Of a stretch of DNA of 23,785 nt, positions 1 to 9,785 are shown piece after piece. The stretch covers positions 1 to 23,785 of the forward strand of contig WKLE02000730.1 of the NCBI GenBank assembly GCA_014885115.2, written 5' to 3'. Source of the DNA: Asterionellopsis glacialis. Lineage: Eukaryota > Bacillariophyta > Plagiogrammaphyceae > Rhaphoneidales > Asterionellopsidaceae. Under the pieces are notes generated by a model. It was not told the DNA's origin, did not search any database, and saw only the letters and a program-made list of their open reading frames with translations. Positions within the stretch are counted from its first letter, which is position 1, and the number at the start of each line of letters is the position of its first letter. The position numbers and the translations under genes were made by a program.

Positions 1-40
1 AGAGAAGAGAAGAGAAGAGAAGAGAAGAGAAGAGAAGAGA
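1..40. repeat. AGAGA pentanucleotide microsatellite
   Basis: Eight perfect copies of AGAGA run from the window edge to base 40. The array may continue beyond the window. It is a purine-only tract, and no gene is attached to it here. Confidence 0.9.
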
Positions 41-239
41 ATCAATCATACAATCATTGGAACAATGCTGTTATTGTTATTTATATTTATACAATATATG
101 TATGAAATTCTCAAGATAGCAAAAGAAAACAAAGTAGCAAAACAACAAAATCACTATAACAAGCAATAAGAAGGAAAATAAAGAGAGAGTGCAGTAGGCA
201 AGTTGTGAGACTCGCGTGATATGTCAATCAACTGTAGTA

Positions 240-540
240 CAGATGGACCGTGATGCAATGACGTCACGGACCGGACAGAAGTGATGACATGATGACGTCA
301 TCACACTTACAGACGAGATGACATGATGACGTCATCGAGCGAACAGATGCGAACACGCGGTGACGCACAGCATTGTTGCAAACGCTGACGTCACAAGCAA
401 AGCGTATCAAATTCCACTCTGCAGCAGAATACGGTGACGTGCCTGACTTGGAGCGCTCCGATTGGCTGGCTCAGGGAGTTTGGTTCACATGTTACAACCA
501 AACTCCATTGGAAACCGAACTCTAAGTAGATCTGCTGTAG
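240..540. promoter_or_regulatory. CRE-type bZIP site cluster with CCAAT boxes
   Basis: Four perfect TGACGTCA palindromes lie at 259-266, 293-300, 327-334 and 386-393, and a half site TGACGTG lies near 435. The second and third sit inside a 20-bp direct repeat (283-302 and 317-336). Inverted CCAAT boxes (ATTGG) occur at 461-465 and 507-511. TGACGTCA is the classical ATF/CREB bZIP site. In the diatom Phaeodactylum, TGACGT elements are known CO2/cAMP-responsive elements in the ptca1 carbonic anhydrase promoter. No reading frame follows to the right, so I infer an upstream region for a gene lying left of the window; its direction is not proven. Confidence 0.6.
283..336. repeat. 20-bp direct repeat carrying CRE palindromes
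   Basis: The 20-mer GATGACATGATGACGTCATC occurs twice without mismatch, at 283-302 and 317-336, offset by 34 bp. Each copy holds one TGACGTCA palindrome, which suggests a locally duplicated regulatory module. Confidence 0.85.
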
Positions 541-3355
541 GATCTTGTACTGCTTTTGGGTCGAGAAGACAAATCGGTGGATTGTTGAGTATTTTTAGTT
601 GAAGTCTAAAATAGCTCATAATTTATTCACTCATACAATTTGTACTCCATTTTCAATATTTTCTATCACTTTTCAATAATTGTTGTCAGCATAGTGCAGA
701 GAGATTCTATTGTCATGTATGTACTAAGGAGGAGCAACCCCCCACCTCAACCCCCCTCCAAAAAAAGGGACAATTGCTGGTAGAAAAACTGTGAATTAGA
801 GAGCATGAAGGCAGGAACAAAAGTTAGTAATGGTACTAAATGTGAAAGTGATAGATCCAAAAAGAAATTGATGAACTTTGTACAAAAACAAGGGTTGTAT
901 GTACCAGCAGAAGGAGGCAGCATGGAGAGCAGGAAGAAGCAACATAGGAATCCAAAGTAAAGAACAAGAACAAAATCACTAGAGATCACCAGAGATCACC
1001 AGCCACAGAGACTGAAATGTACCTCTACAACTTTCAATTCAAAACATTGTATCTTGCATTTTGGTCCTCCTCTTTACACAAGCTTCTTATACTACATATA
1101 TTTATTTCTTTTAGCAACTAGTATAAAAAATACTAATGTGGGCAAGAATTCTGCTGTTACAATATGATTTCTTTTGACCATAAATCAAGAAGAAAACATA
1201 TTTCTTGGAGACAAACCCCAAATGCAATCTTTCCACTAATTTATATATCACATCATCACAAAATGGCACATAGCTAACCAATTATCATTAGGGACCTTGT
1301 AAAAATCATTATGCATTTACCTGCTGCACTTGAAAAAAACTAGTACAAGATGCTTGGGTGACAGGTGCTGGTCTAAAGAAAGCATTATAAAACTACCATT
1401 CACTTATTGATGACCAAAGGTTTCAACATTTGCCTTGTGTTTTGGTAAGATTTTATGGAAAGCTTAATCTGGAGGACAGTGTTTGTACATCAACCAAGGT
1501 GTTTCTAGATGAGTCAGCCAAATTTGATCTTCATGTGCAGAAAGTATCAGCATGGTATATTTCATTATACTATCAACCAATTTGAATGAGCCATACTTGA
1601 ATTTAATTAACATTTATTTTGATAATTTTTTGTTCTATTTGAAAACCCCAGCAATTTATTGAAGGGCATGTACTAAATAATACCTTTTTGGATTAAATAA
1701 TAGGTGACCCTTACAATATCTCTTTTCTAGTTCCTAACTAGGCATGAGGTGGCTGAGGAGCTACTTAATTGAACATGCAGGTATATTCCTGGTGACAGAT
1801 CTTCTTCTCAAGCACCTTATATAAATTTTTTATTTCATCCTTTTCCCTATCCTTCTTGTTGGCAGGATTGGTTTGACTCCACTATTTGTTCAGAGAAAAC
1901 TAAGTATAACATAAAAGCATGATCATGGATGATAGTGGGAAGCAAACTTATTTTCCATTTCCACCCATTAAACTTCTCCCTTCTTACCATGTCACTGATA
2001 TCTTGGACAAAATCTATTGCAAACTTAAATTATTATGATATAATATTGTGAGTGCATTTCCTTATTTGAGCTTCTTTGACTTCATTGAGCATGGTAGATG
2101 CTCCCATGATGAACTGCTGAATAGTTAAAGAATTTTTAAAATTATTCTTCTGATACAATGAAAGGTGCCATATTCAGTGCATTGCTGGATTATTCTATTT
2201 CATCTACTCATAACCATTTGATAGTAGATTCTGTTAGTACAGGGGCCTTGGGGATATTAAATGATGGTACAGTGAAAATAAGAATTTTGGATGTTTCTTC
2301 TTGTTTAACAAAAAAGCCAGTGTGCATTGGATAGACTCAGCAAAACATGAAACAATATCCAAGTTATTTTGGGAATTTTCCTAACTGTATATAAAAACAA
2401 GGCAGGACTTCTTTTTCTAATAAAATGAAATTCTTATGGTCACTTCCCTAAACAGCATTATTCTTGTGCACAAAGAAGCAACCACTATTTTCATCTCAGA
2501 TATGCCAGAAGGTACACCTATGGTGATCAGGTGTTTTACAATTGTCTACTTAACACTGATAAATGGGATAAACAGTTTACTTAATACTACTTTGAAAAAT
2601 GCATCTTGAGTGATTTTCTGCTTTATTTGTCATGCATATTTATCATCTCTGTATTTAAAAAACTAGCATACAAATGAATCTCAGACAAAGAAGAATTTAA
2701 TACCATTTTTAAAAGAATTGTATTGTTGAGAATTGGATCATGTGCTGGTTTTCAACATGATTTTATAATCTTTATTTTCAATTATATACCAAATTTATTC
2801 ATTACTTTTGTAAATCATTGTTAATTAAAAAAAACATTTTAATAAATGTTTATAAGTTTTGTTTTTGATTCCATGGCAAAAATTGTATTCATTATTGTTG
2901 TCATCATTATCACTTGAGTGTGTCTACTATTAGATCCATTTCATAAAAGAATACCAATCCATAGGTACTATATATCAGCAGTGCAACCCCTGAAGCCCTG
3001 AGCCTGAGGACAGGTCCTACCACACCATTTCATAGTACTAGCTAAAGTGGTTGTAACCTGCAGATATTTAGAACCCTGTGGCAGTTATATCCACGTATTC
3101 ACTACTATTGTCCTCACAACCATTATCATTATTTATATATATTATGTCATAAATATTGGAATAATTTCATGAGGTGATCTGGACCTCATCTTTATGCTAT
3201 TGTTATTGTTACTTGAAGCATGGTGAGATCTACTTATTTAGTGGAAGATGCAATACATTTATTTAATAACAAAAGAGAGGTGCTGTCATTATGAGCATTA
3301 TTCTCATGGTTATTCACATCATTGTCTCCACTCAATTCTTCATTAAATTCTAGTG

Positions 3356-3390
3356 AATAATAATAATAACAATAATAATAATGATAATAA
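3356..3390. repeat. AAT-type trinucleotide microsatellite (imperfect)
   Basis: A run of AAT/ATA units with single-base interruptions, inside the CpG-depleted block. No coding sequence spans it. Confidence 0.7.
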
Positions 3391-4455
3391 GAGCACATTT
3401 TCATCTGTTACATAATAGAAGAGGATTTAGTATAAGGAGTTGTTCCACTGGAAATGCAGGCATGAAAGATGGCAGTATTTAATCAAAGCTTAGAGAGGAA
3501 AGAGTAGAGGCATAAGCTATGAATCACCAAGACCAGCAGCTAGTTGTATGTTGTCCATCTCCAGCTTACACAACTACTTTAGTACAATACCAAGAACAGC
3601 TAATAAAAGTAAAAACATCTCCAATAATAAAAATTACCATAAGAATCTAATGCTTGAAGGTATGGAGGAGAAGTAGGTACTAAAACTATGAAGAAGAGAC
3701 AGAAAACTGAAAAGCTAAAACAAAGTGGGCATGGAACAACAAACCCTGATTCAAAAAACCAGAAGACTCAAACTCTCCCAAGTCTAAGAGCTTTTATACC
3801 AGGAAAAGTCCTATTATGAAAAGACTGTAATATTGCAATATAGTCACCTGTTTGAAGATGCCATTAAAAACATCTGTAATACTCATGACAAACCAAATAT
3901 AACCACATTTTGAAAAGTAAGTTGTAAATAAAACAGCAGCTCTGACTGCAATATAATATAAAGATAAAGAACAGTAGAGAATAGTTTAATATTTTATTGC
4001 TGATTCTAATTTTATGTTGAAGAACTTGGCCTTCATATATTGTGTACCAAGATTCTTTTTCTACTGGTATAGTACACATGATTCTAGTTCAAAAATAGGA
4101 ACCTTTTGTGTGCTTTTGGTACCACTGTTACTTAGTAATACCTGGTACATAGAGATGGACATCCTTCTTGGTAGAGCTACAATCCAATACCTACTAGAGT
4201 ACATAGAGTTTTTGGGTTTTGGAAGCTATTCCAAAGTATACCACCAAAGATTCTGACACACAGCTACCACTATACTGACAAATTCCAGTACACTTAGTGT
4301 GCATCAAGTTCATACACCCACTGAACCATACTGAATAAGTACAAATGGATATATAATTCTGCAAATTGAAGGCACAACACATTTTCCTTGATACATTGCT
4401 GATGTGGAAAATAGATTCACATAAATCAATCATGGCTGGTCTTTCCTGATCATCT

Positions 4456-4791
4456 TTGAATGCAAAGGGAGGTCCATATTTTGGGATGAAAAAAGAATAT
4501 CTCCTAATTGGTACACCTCCCAAAAAGAAACCCAATGAATCCTTTTTCCAGCAAGAATTTTCTTCCAAATTCCATGCTGACACTGACTGGTGTCAACTCT
4601 ATTTGCTTTCTCCGTGTTCTCCTCTTGATAATAAGCATTATCCAATGTTGATTTACTGTGCAAGAAACAAACATTGTGATCTAATCATATCATCTGATTC
4701 AGACTTCTTGGCTGCTATCTTTGGACCAGAGGTTTCTTTTTTGAATTTTTTTGGATTTGAATGTAACAGCTCTAAGAAGGAACTACTATAG
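4456..4791 (+). pseudogene. Possible coding relic in CpG-depleted block, unknown family
   Basis: This 111-codon frame is the longest plus-strand open frame in the block. It contains a stretch reading C-D-L-I-I-S-S-D-S-D-F-L around residues 73-84. That pattern loosely resembles the hydrophobic-S-x-D-S-D-F motif of NYN/PIN-like nuclease folds. Nothing else in the frame supports that family, and the opposite strand has an overlapping frame of similar length. The start is arbitrary, and no introns or neighbouring exons could be assigned. It may be a fragment of an old gene or transposable element, or chance. Confidence 0.15.
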
Positions 4792-6517
4792 CAAATCAAA
4801 GCTATCATCTGGATCACTTGCACCACCAATTAAAGTGGTTGAATTTTTTAATCAATCAATAAAGATAGGATAAAGATTCCTAATTACACTTTGCAAAAGA
4901 GTCACACAAACTTGAAAAAATACTAACGGTTGCACTTGGGGGTGATATTTTCTAGGTAGGATTTGAAAGTATGGTCCTGCTGCAACTTGCAAAGATATCT
5001 CAGAAGAAATTATGTAAATTAAAAGTTTGTACAATGAGACCAGAACAAATGATTAGACAGTACAAGCATTCTATTCATGGATTTGTGACAAAGGGAAACA
5101 ACTCAAACTATCTGCTGTTCTTGACTTACCTTTTGTAACAACAACATAGTTACTTTATATAAACCATGCAATGTTGTATCAGAGTGACAATGAAACAAAA
5201 TAAGAAAGTACATGTCCTCTAAATCACCATACTTATACAACAACTATGTGCAAGAATTTGCTACCCTGATTCATCTTTGTCAATTATAAAAAATTGCCCT
5301 CTTCTTTTGTGAGTCTTTTGGTCTTTTCATATAGGCAAGCAAAAACAGGTAAATAAAAAGCAGGGAACACACATTTTTCCAAAAGCTGATGGTGTTGACA
5401 TGTGCAAAGACTGAAAGAGTAAGTTGTGTCAATTCTTTAGATTTACAATAATAGTAGGGATGAATGTAATGACTGTTTTCTAAGTAATTTCTTGGAGAGT
5501 CATAGGCTTAAAGATAAGTCAGACTCTACAATTGTAGATGACTGTGATCCACAAAATGTTGCCATTCACAAAAAAAATGCTGCAGGTGCTTTGCTTAAAA
5601 ATAAAATGCAGGATGCATTTCTGAGTAGAACATCTGTTGCTGAAATCCAGCCAGGACCTACTATAAGAAGCTGTCATAACAAAAAATAAACCAAACATGC
5701 TAGACAAAGCAGATAAAAATTTGTGTTTTCTAAAATACCCTACTCAAGATATCATCAACAAGCTAGCAACAAAGTTTTAAGAAGAATGTTTCTGAATTCA
5801 ATTTTTGGAGTGCAATGCTTGATTTTTACAAGATCCAAAACTTATAACTTCCTACTAGGAAGCTTGTTGACCTAATTCACTTGATTGCAATACTTGTTTG
5901 GTATGATGATAATAGAAATGTGACTTACTTTTTGACAATTGACTATCCAATATGTTTATTACTTTCATTGTAAGGAAATTTGCAAATGGATCCTACCTCG
6001 ATTCTGGTAGTGCTAGACTTATGCATCAAGTAATATCATGACAGAATTTTGGTACACCGTTATCATATATTGTTTGGTTATATACACAGTCCTTGTCCTT
6101 ACCATTAATGTGTCAATGCAAACAGACTTTTTAGTATGGTAGTCAACAATTGACCATCCTCTTGTTTGCACAACAACTGACATCCAAGGCAAGAACTTAT
6201 CAAAAAACAACCACCCTCACAGTACCAACATCTACCCCTACCCCCACCACCTTTACAGAAGCATTATCACTTAGGATTCCTTCAGTTAAGAAATCTTTAT
6301 CTTCCATGGGGATGTTACATTGTCCACTAGTCTATCTCCAACTGTTGTATCTTACTGCAGAACCATCTGAGACTTTCATCTAGAGTGGTCCTTACTGATA
6401 TCAGGGAACTATTCTAAACTAAACTCAAACTGAAAATAACTGTTGGACAAGATAGTACCGTCCGTCCATCCACCCATCCATAAGTACTAACTGTCGTCGT
6501 GCGTCAGTAGGACATAA

Positions 6518-6570
6518 CTACCTGGTAGGTCCTAGTCCTATGACCTCTCTGTAGAAGACCTACCAGGTAC
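6518..6570. repeat. Inverted repeat (13 of 14 bp) built on TACCTGGTA
   Basis: CTACCTGGTAGGTC at 6518-6531 pairs with GACCTACCAGGTAC at 6557-6570; 13 of 14 positions are complementary, separated by 25 bases. A second perfect 10-bp inverted pair (GTACAGGTAC / GTACCTGTAC) lies at 6730-6739 and 6755-6764. Confidence 0.8.
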
Positions 6571-7085
6571 GGTTGCTGTCCCTTGACTCTTGTGACAGCT
6601 CATGACTCATTATCAAAGAAATGGGGTATCCTGGCAACCGATACAGTGTAGTATAAAATAGTTCCTACCAGGTAAACGCGAAACAGACTCGCGAAACGCG
6701 AATCTTCTCTCCACTGTCGCTCGGCGTGCGTACAGGTACCTTGTACCTGGTACTGTACCTGTACAGTACCCGGTAAAAGTAGTACTGCACCTGGTATACC
6801 TGGTACAAAATATATGATAATGCGTCATGTACAATTTGAATCAGTACACATAGTCAAGCTATGTAGATATCCATTTAAAAAACTCATTATGGGGGACAAA
6901 ATCGGGGGGATTCTTCTTTCTTTCTTCTGCTTGTCTCAGAGCACTTTTCCAAGAGATAGATGACGTCTCGGCATAAAAAACAACACATCATCGCGCATCA
7001 CACCTATCACATCACCCAATTCTGTTTCAATCCACAAGTGATTGGAAGATACAAGATATAAGTGCACAAAAGCTTCTTTTCCGCA

Positions 7086-7129
7086 TTCCTCATTTCTTAG
7101 CCACGACCTTCCTCATTTCTCAGCCAAGA
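7086..7129. repeat. 21-bp near-tandem repeat upstream of desaturase
   Basis: Two 21-base copies starting TTCCTCATTTCT occupy 7086-7106 and 7109-7129 and differ at two positions. They lie 75-118 bases before the first possible ATG, so they are probably in the core promoter or 5' untranslated region. Confidence 0.75.
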
Positions 7130-7203
7130 TCAGGTAGATAGTCCTACGCGATCTGTGCTGGTTAAACCAAAATAGATACCGTTAAGAAGTTCGAAAGTTC
7201 TAT

Positions 7204-8862
7204 ATGTGCAGGACGCTCTACTCATCCGTTTCCATTGTGGAAGATTTTCCGAATGTAGGAAAATCTACGTCTCGGGATGCTTCTAACAAGAAAAGCCAGG
7301 ATGCAAGCAGCAAAAATCACTTTGCGCTTAGTTCAGTCGCCATAGGAATGGGAATGTATACTAAGTTCTATTCCCACTCCTATGAGTTATCCCTCCAAAA
7401 CGGATACACACTTGCTATCTTTGTTGCTCTCGTTTCTCTTGCATACAAAACAATGCAGCTTATGGGTAGCTCTGTTACCTCCTCAGCGACAACTAAGGCG
7501 AAGCTGGAGGATAAGCAGATGGCTATCAGTAACAATGATATCAGCTCTGGAGGATATCAAGGTGCATCCAATGTTTGGACGGTCCATGGAACAGAATATG
7601 ATCTAGCAGAATTTGTTGACAGACATCCAGGAGGGAAAGAAGCTATACTCCTTGGACGGGGCCGTGATTGTACCGCATTATTTGAAAGTTATCACCCCTT
7701 TACAGATCAGCATCGTGTTGTTTTGCAAAAATATAAAATTCATCGACAAGAACAAAAAGAAAAGCCAACGACATCAACGACAAACGAACCAGAAGACGAA
7801 TTTTACAACATTATCAAAGAGGCAGCTGCAAAAAAGCTACAAGAACACGGTATTGACCCTCAACTAGATAGAGGTGCATCTCCAAGCCGTGTACTGCATT
7901 ATCTAGTGATTTTTACCGGTCTTGTAATCGGCGCATTCTACCACATCCAAGGGACGCTTTTCGGTTCTTTCTTGTTTGCCGTCTTCGGTTGGCTGATTGG
8001 ATCCCTCGGACACGATGGAGGACATTTCGCCGTTTCCCGTACTGCTTGGGTCAACGAATGGGCAGTTTGGGGCATGTCCTTGTTGTGTAATCCAATCATG
8101 TGGCAACATCAGCATACGTACGCGCACCATAGCCATACCAACGATTTTGAAAACGATCCTGACATTCATCACTTCGATAGGTTGATTAGAGTTCATCGTA
8201 GCTTCAAGAAAAATGATATATACAAATTGCAGAGGCACCGGCCCTATGTTATATTTGCATATAGCTTCGTTGTCTTTGGAGAATGCATGTGGATCCCTTG
8301 GAGTGTTCTCAAGGAAGGTTCCTTATATGGGATAGTTGAGTTGTCAGATAAACAGAGACCAGTCAGGGCTTTGGGAATGAGTTTGCATCTGGCCTTGTAC
8401 ATAGGGATTATTGTGATCTGGCCTTTTTTTACTGGCATGTCAAAATCTAAGGCTGCTGCTGCTGTTCTGATTCACATTATCACTTCAGGCCTCTTGTTTG
8501 CTGTCTTTTCACAAATAAATCACTTGAACGAGCCATCCATTGAGCAGAATCACAAGAGTAACCGCAAAAGTTTAGCCAAGAATTCTTGGGCAGCGACGCA
8601 GGTAGAAACATCTAACAATTTTTGTACAGGTAGCCATGTATGGCACGTTTTGTCTAATGGATTGAACCTGCAAATTGAACATCATTTATTCCCCGGTCTG
8701 AACCATTGTCATTTACCAATTATTGCTCCAGTGGTAAAGCAGATCTGTGAAGAATATGGTGTCATGTACAAGTGCTATGATTCATGGTCAGACTTGATGG
8801 GTGCTACATTGGAATGGTTAGAGAAGTTAAGCAATGCACCAGATGTTTTGCAAGAACAGTGA
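7204..8862 (+). CDS. Cytochrome b5-fused front-end fatty acid desaturase
   Basis: A 552-residue membrane desaturase that should insert a double bond between an existing one and the carboxyl end of a polyunsaturated acyl chain, using its own cytochrome b5 domain as electron donor, probably in the endoplasmic reticulum. The heme-binding HPGG is at 141-144, with the second heme His in YHPF at 164. The three di-iron histidine boxes are HDGGH (270-274), HxxxHH (H304, H308, H309) and QIEHH (490-494). The Gln replacing the first His of box 3 is diagnostic of front-end enzymes. Hydrophobic segments lie near 231-267, 348-366, 390-410 and 418-437. The roughly 105 residues before the b5 domain are unusual and include a hydrophobic stretch at 68-82. 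ATGs at residues 49, 51 and 106 are alternative starts; 49 has a G at -3, better than the first. Delta-4, -5, -6 or -8 specificity cannot be read from the sequence. Confidence 0.93.
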   Translation: MCRTLYSSVSIVEDFPNVGKSTSRDASNKKSQDASSKNHFALSSVAIGMGMYTKFYSHSYELSLQNGYTLAIFVALVSLAYKTMQLMGSSVTSSATTKAKLEDKQMAISNNDISSGGYQGASNVWTVHGTEYDLAEFVDRHPGGKEAILLGRGRDCTALFESYHPFTDQHRVVLQKYKIHRQEQKEKPTTSTTNEPEDEFYNIIKEAAAKKLQEHGIDPQLDRGASPSRVLHYLVIFTGLVIGAFYHIQGTLFGSFLFAVFGWLIGSLGHDGGHFAVSRTAWVNEWAVWGMSLLCNPIMWQHQHTYAHHSHTNDFENDPDIHHFDRLIRVHRSFKKNDIYKLQRHRPYVIFAYSFVVFGECMWIPWSVLKEGSLYGIVELSDKQRPVRALGMSLHLALYIGIIVIWPFFTGMSKSKAAAAVLIHIITSGLLFAVFSQINHLNEPSIEQNHKSNRKSLAKNSWAATQVETSNNFCTGSHVWHVLSNGLNLQIEHHLFPGLNHCHLPIIAPVVKQICEEYGVMYKCYDSWSDLMGATLEWLEKLSNAPDVLQEQ

Positions 8863-9785
8863 AAATAAGTGGGAACGGTTCCCACCACTGGTCTTGTGTT
8901 ATACTGTAATTACATTTTGCTTAGAAAAGTGTTAACTTTTATCAAGTGCATTTTTCCTGCCAAATCTGTTGCTATTGTTGTGACCTTCGTAATTGTGTTT
9001 TGAACTTCCCTGAAAGATTTTCGTTTGACTTGTGCTAGCGAGAGATGGACTGTGCAATTTGCCTGTCTACCATTACCTCCCTTGGACCGACAGCCACGAA
9101 TTTGCACGACAAGGTTTGAACACAGAAAGACAGTTCTTTGTGGGTATACTGTTCAGTGTTCATTTCATCGGTTTGATTGCATAATTACTTTCTTTGTTTT
9201 TCAGTCACACGTCAATGGACGTATGTTTACAACATTTACAACAGAAGAATATGACAGTTCACATCAGAATCATGGATTTTGAAGACAGGTCTGCGGGTAC
9301 ACAACAGACTCTGCTGGAAGCATGAAACAATAATTCCTGTAAATTTGAGATAGATTGTGCAGAAGCAGTAGGCTACTTTTGCATAATATTTGCTGGTTCT
9401 AACCCTTTCCTCTCCAGTAAATCTAATACAGTTTCATTTGCGATGGTACATTCCAAGATTGGTACACAAAGAAGATACCAGAAGAAGTAGAGAAAGAGGA
9501 GGTTAGAAACTACGAATGAAAAAATTAAAGGAATCTAAACATCTTACGTGTACTACCAAAGATAGAGAGATTTCAATCTCGAAGAGAATATGAATCACTT
9601 TTTATAAATAATAAGGTTGTTATTTTATACTAGATTTAATATAATGCCCACCAAAAAGAGAATGAGTTTTGGGTTTTAGACAATGTATTATATACTGTAC
9701 GGTAACATATAGAGAGTGCAACTGTGTGCTGCTTGAGGACTTCATTTCAAAAAGAGGTTTTGGGTATTCCGCCTCTACTCTTTTT
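8863..9785. other. Convergent intergenic region
   Basis: This is the 3' flank shared by the rightward desaturase and the leftward low-complexity gene. It is AT-rich with normal CpG. An 85-codon frame at 9025-9282 has no recognisable domain and no supporting context. I see no RNA gene, repeat or clear polyadenylation signal. Confidence 0.6.

Larger units (their letters stand above)
577..6458. other. CpG-depleted, AT-rich block without recognisable genes
   Basis: Reading through line by line I find only five CG dinucleotides in about 5.88 kb, near 3094, 4613, 4927, 5999 and 6058. A random sequence of similar base composition (roughly one third G+C) would hold on the order of 150. CpG is frequent right up to both edges (562 and 575 on the left; 6459 and 6463 onward on the right). 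Reading frames are short and broken, and I recognise no protein family with confidence. Long-term CpG methylation and deamination of an old repeat or heterochromatic segment is the simplest inference. Foreign origin is an alternative. Confidence 0.8.
6459..7203. promoter_or_regulatory. Desaturase upstream region with TACCTGGTA cluster
   Basis: CpG content returns abruptly at 6459. The stretch 6515-6810 carries five copies of TACCTGGTA or its complement (6519, 6561, 6666, 6744, 6797) and short inverted repeats. A TGACGTC half-CRE lies at 6961-6967. A 21-bp near-tandem repeat lies at 7086-7129, closer to the gene. I see no clear TATA box. The region most likely holds promoter and 5' untranslated sequence of the desaturase, perhaps joined to the relic of a small repeat. 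Confidence 0.45.

Noticed and set aside
747..989. 80-codon minus-strand open frame
   Set aside because: Hydrophobic low-complexity translation of AT-rich DNA in the CpG-depleted block, with no domain or context.
4194..4663. Minus-strand frames of 129 and 77 codons
   Set aside because: They overlap each other and the plus-strand frame at 4456-4791; none has a recognisable domain, and low CpG also removes some stop-free constraints, so open frames are weak evidence here.
5899..5958. Plus-strand text WYDDNRNVTYF..., reminiscent of the W-x-D-x-x-x-V motif near the end of piggyBac-type transposases
   Set aside because: Stops flank it closely and none of the other transposase motifs could be found around it, so the match is too short to call.
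9025..9282. 85-codon plus-strand frame after the desaturase
   Set aside because: No domain, no convincing start context, and it lies in the shared 3' flank of two convergent genes.
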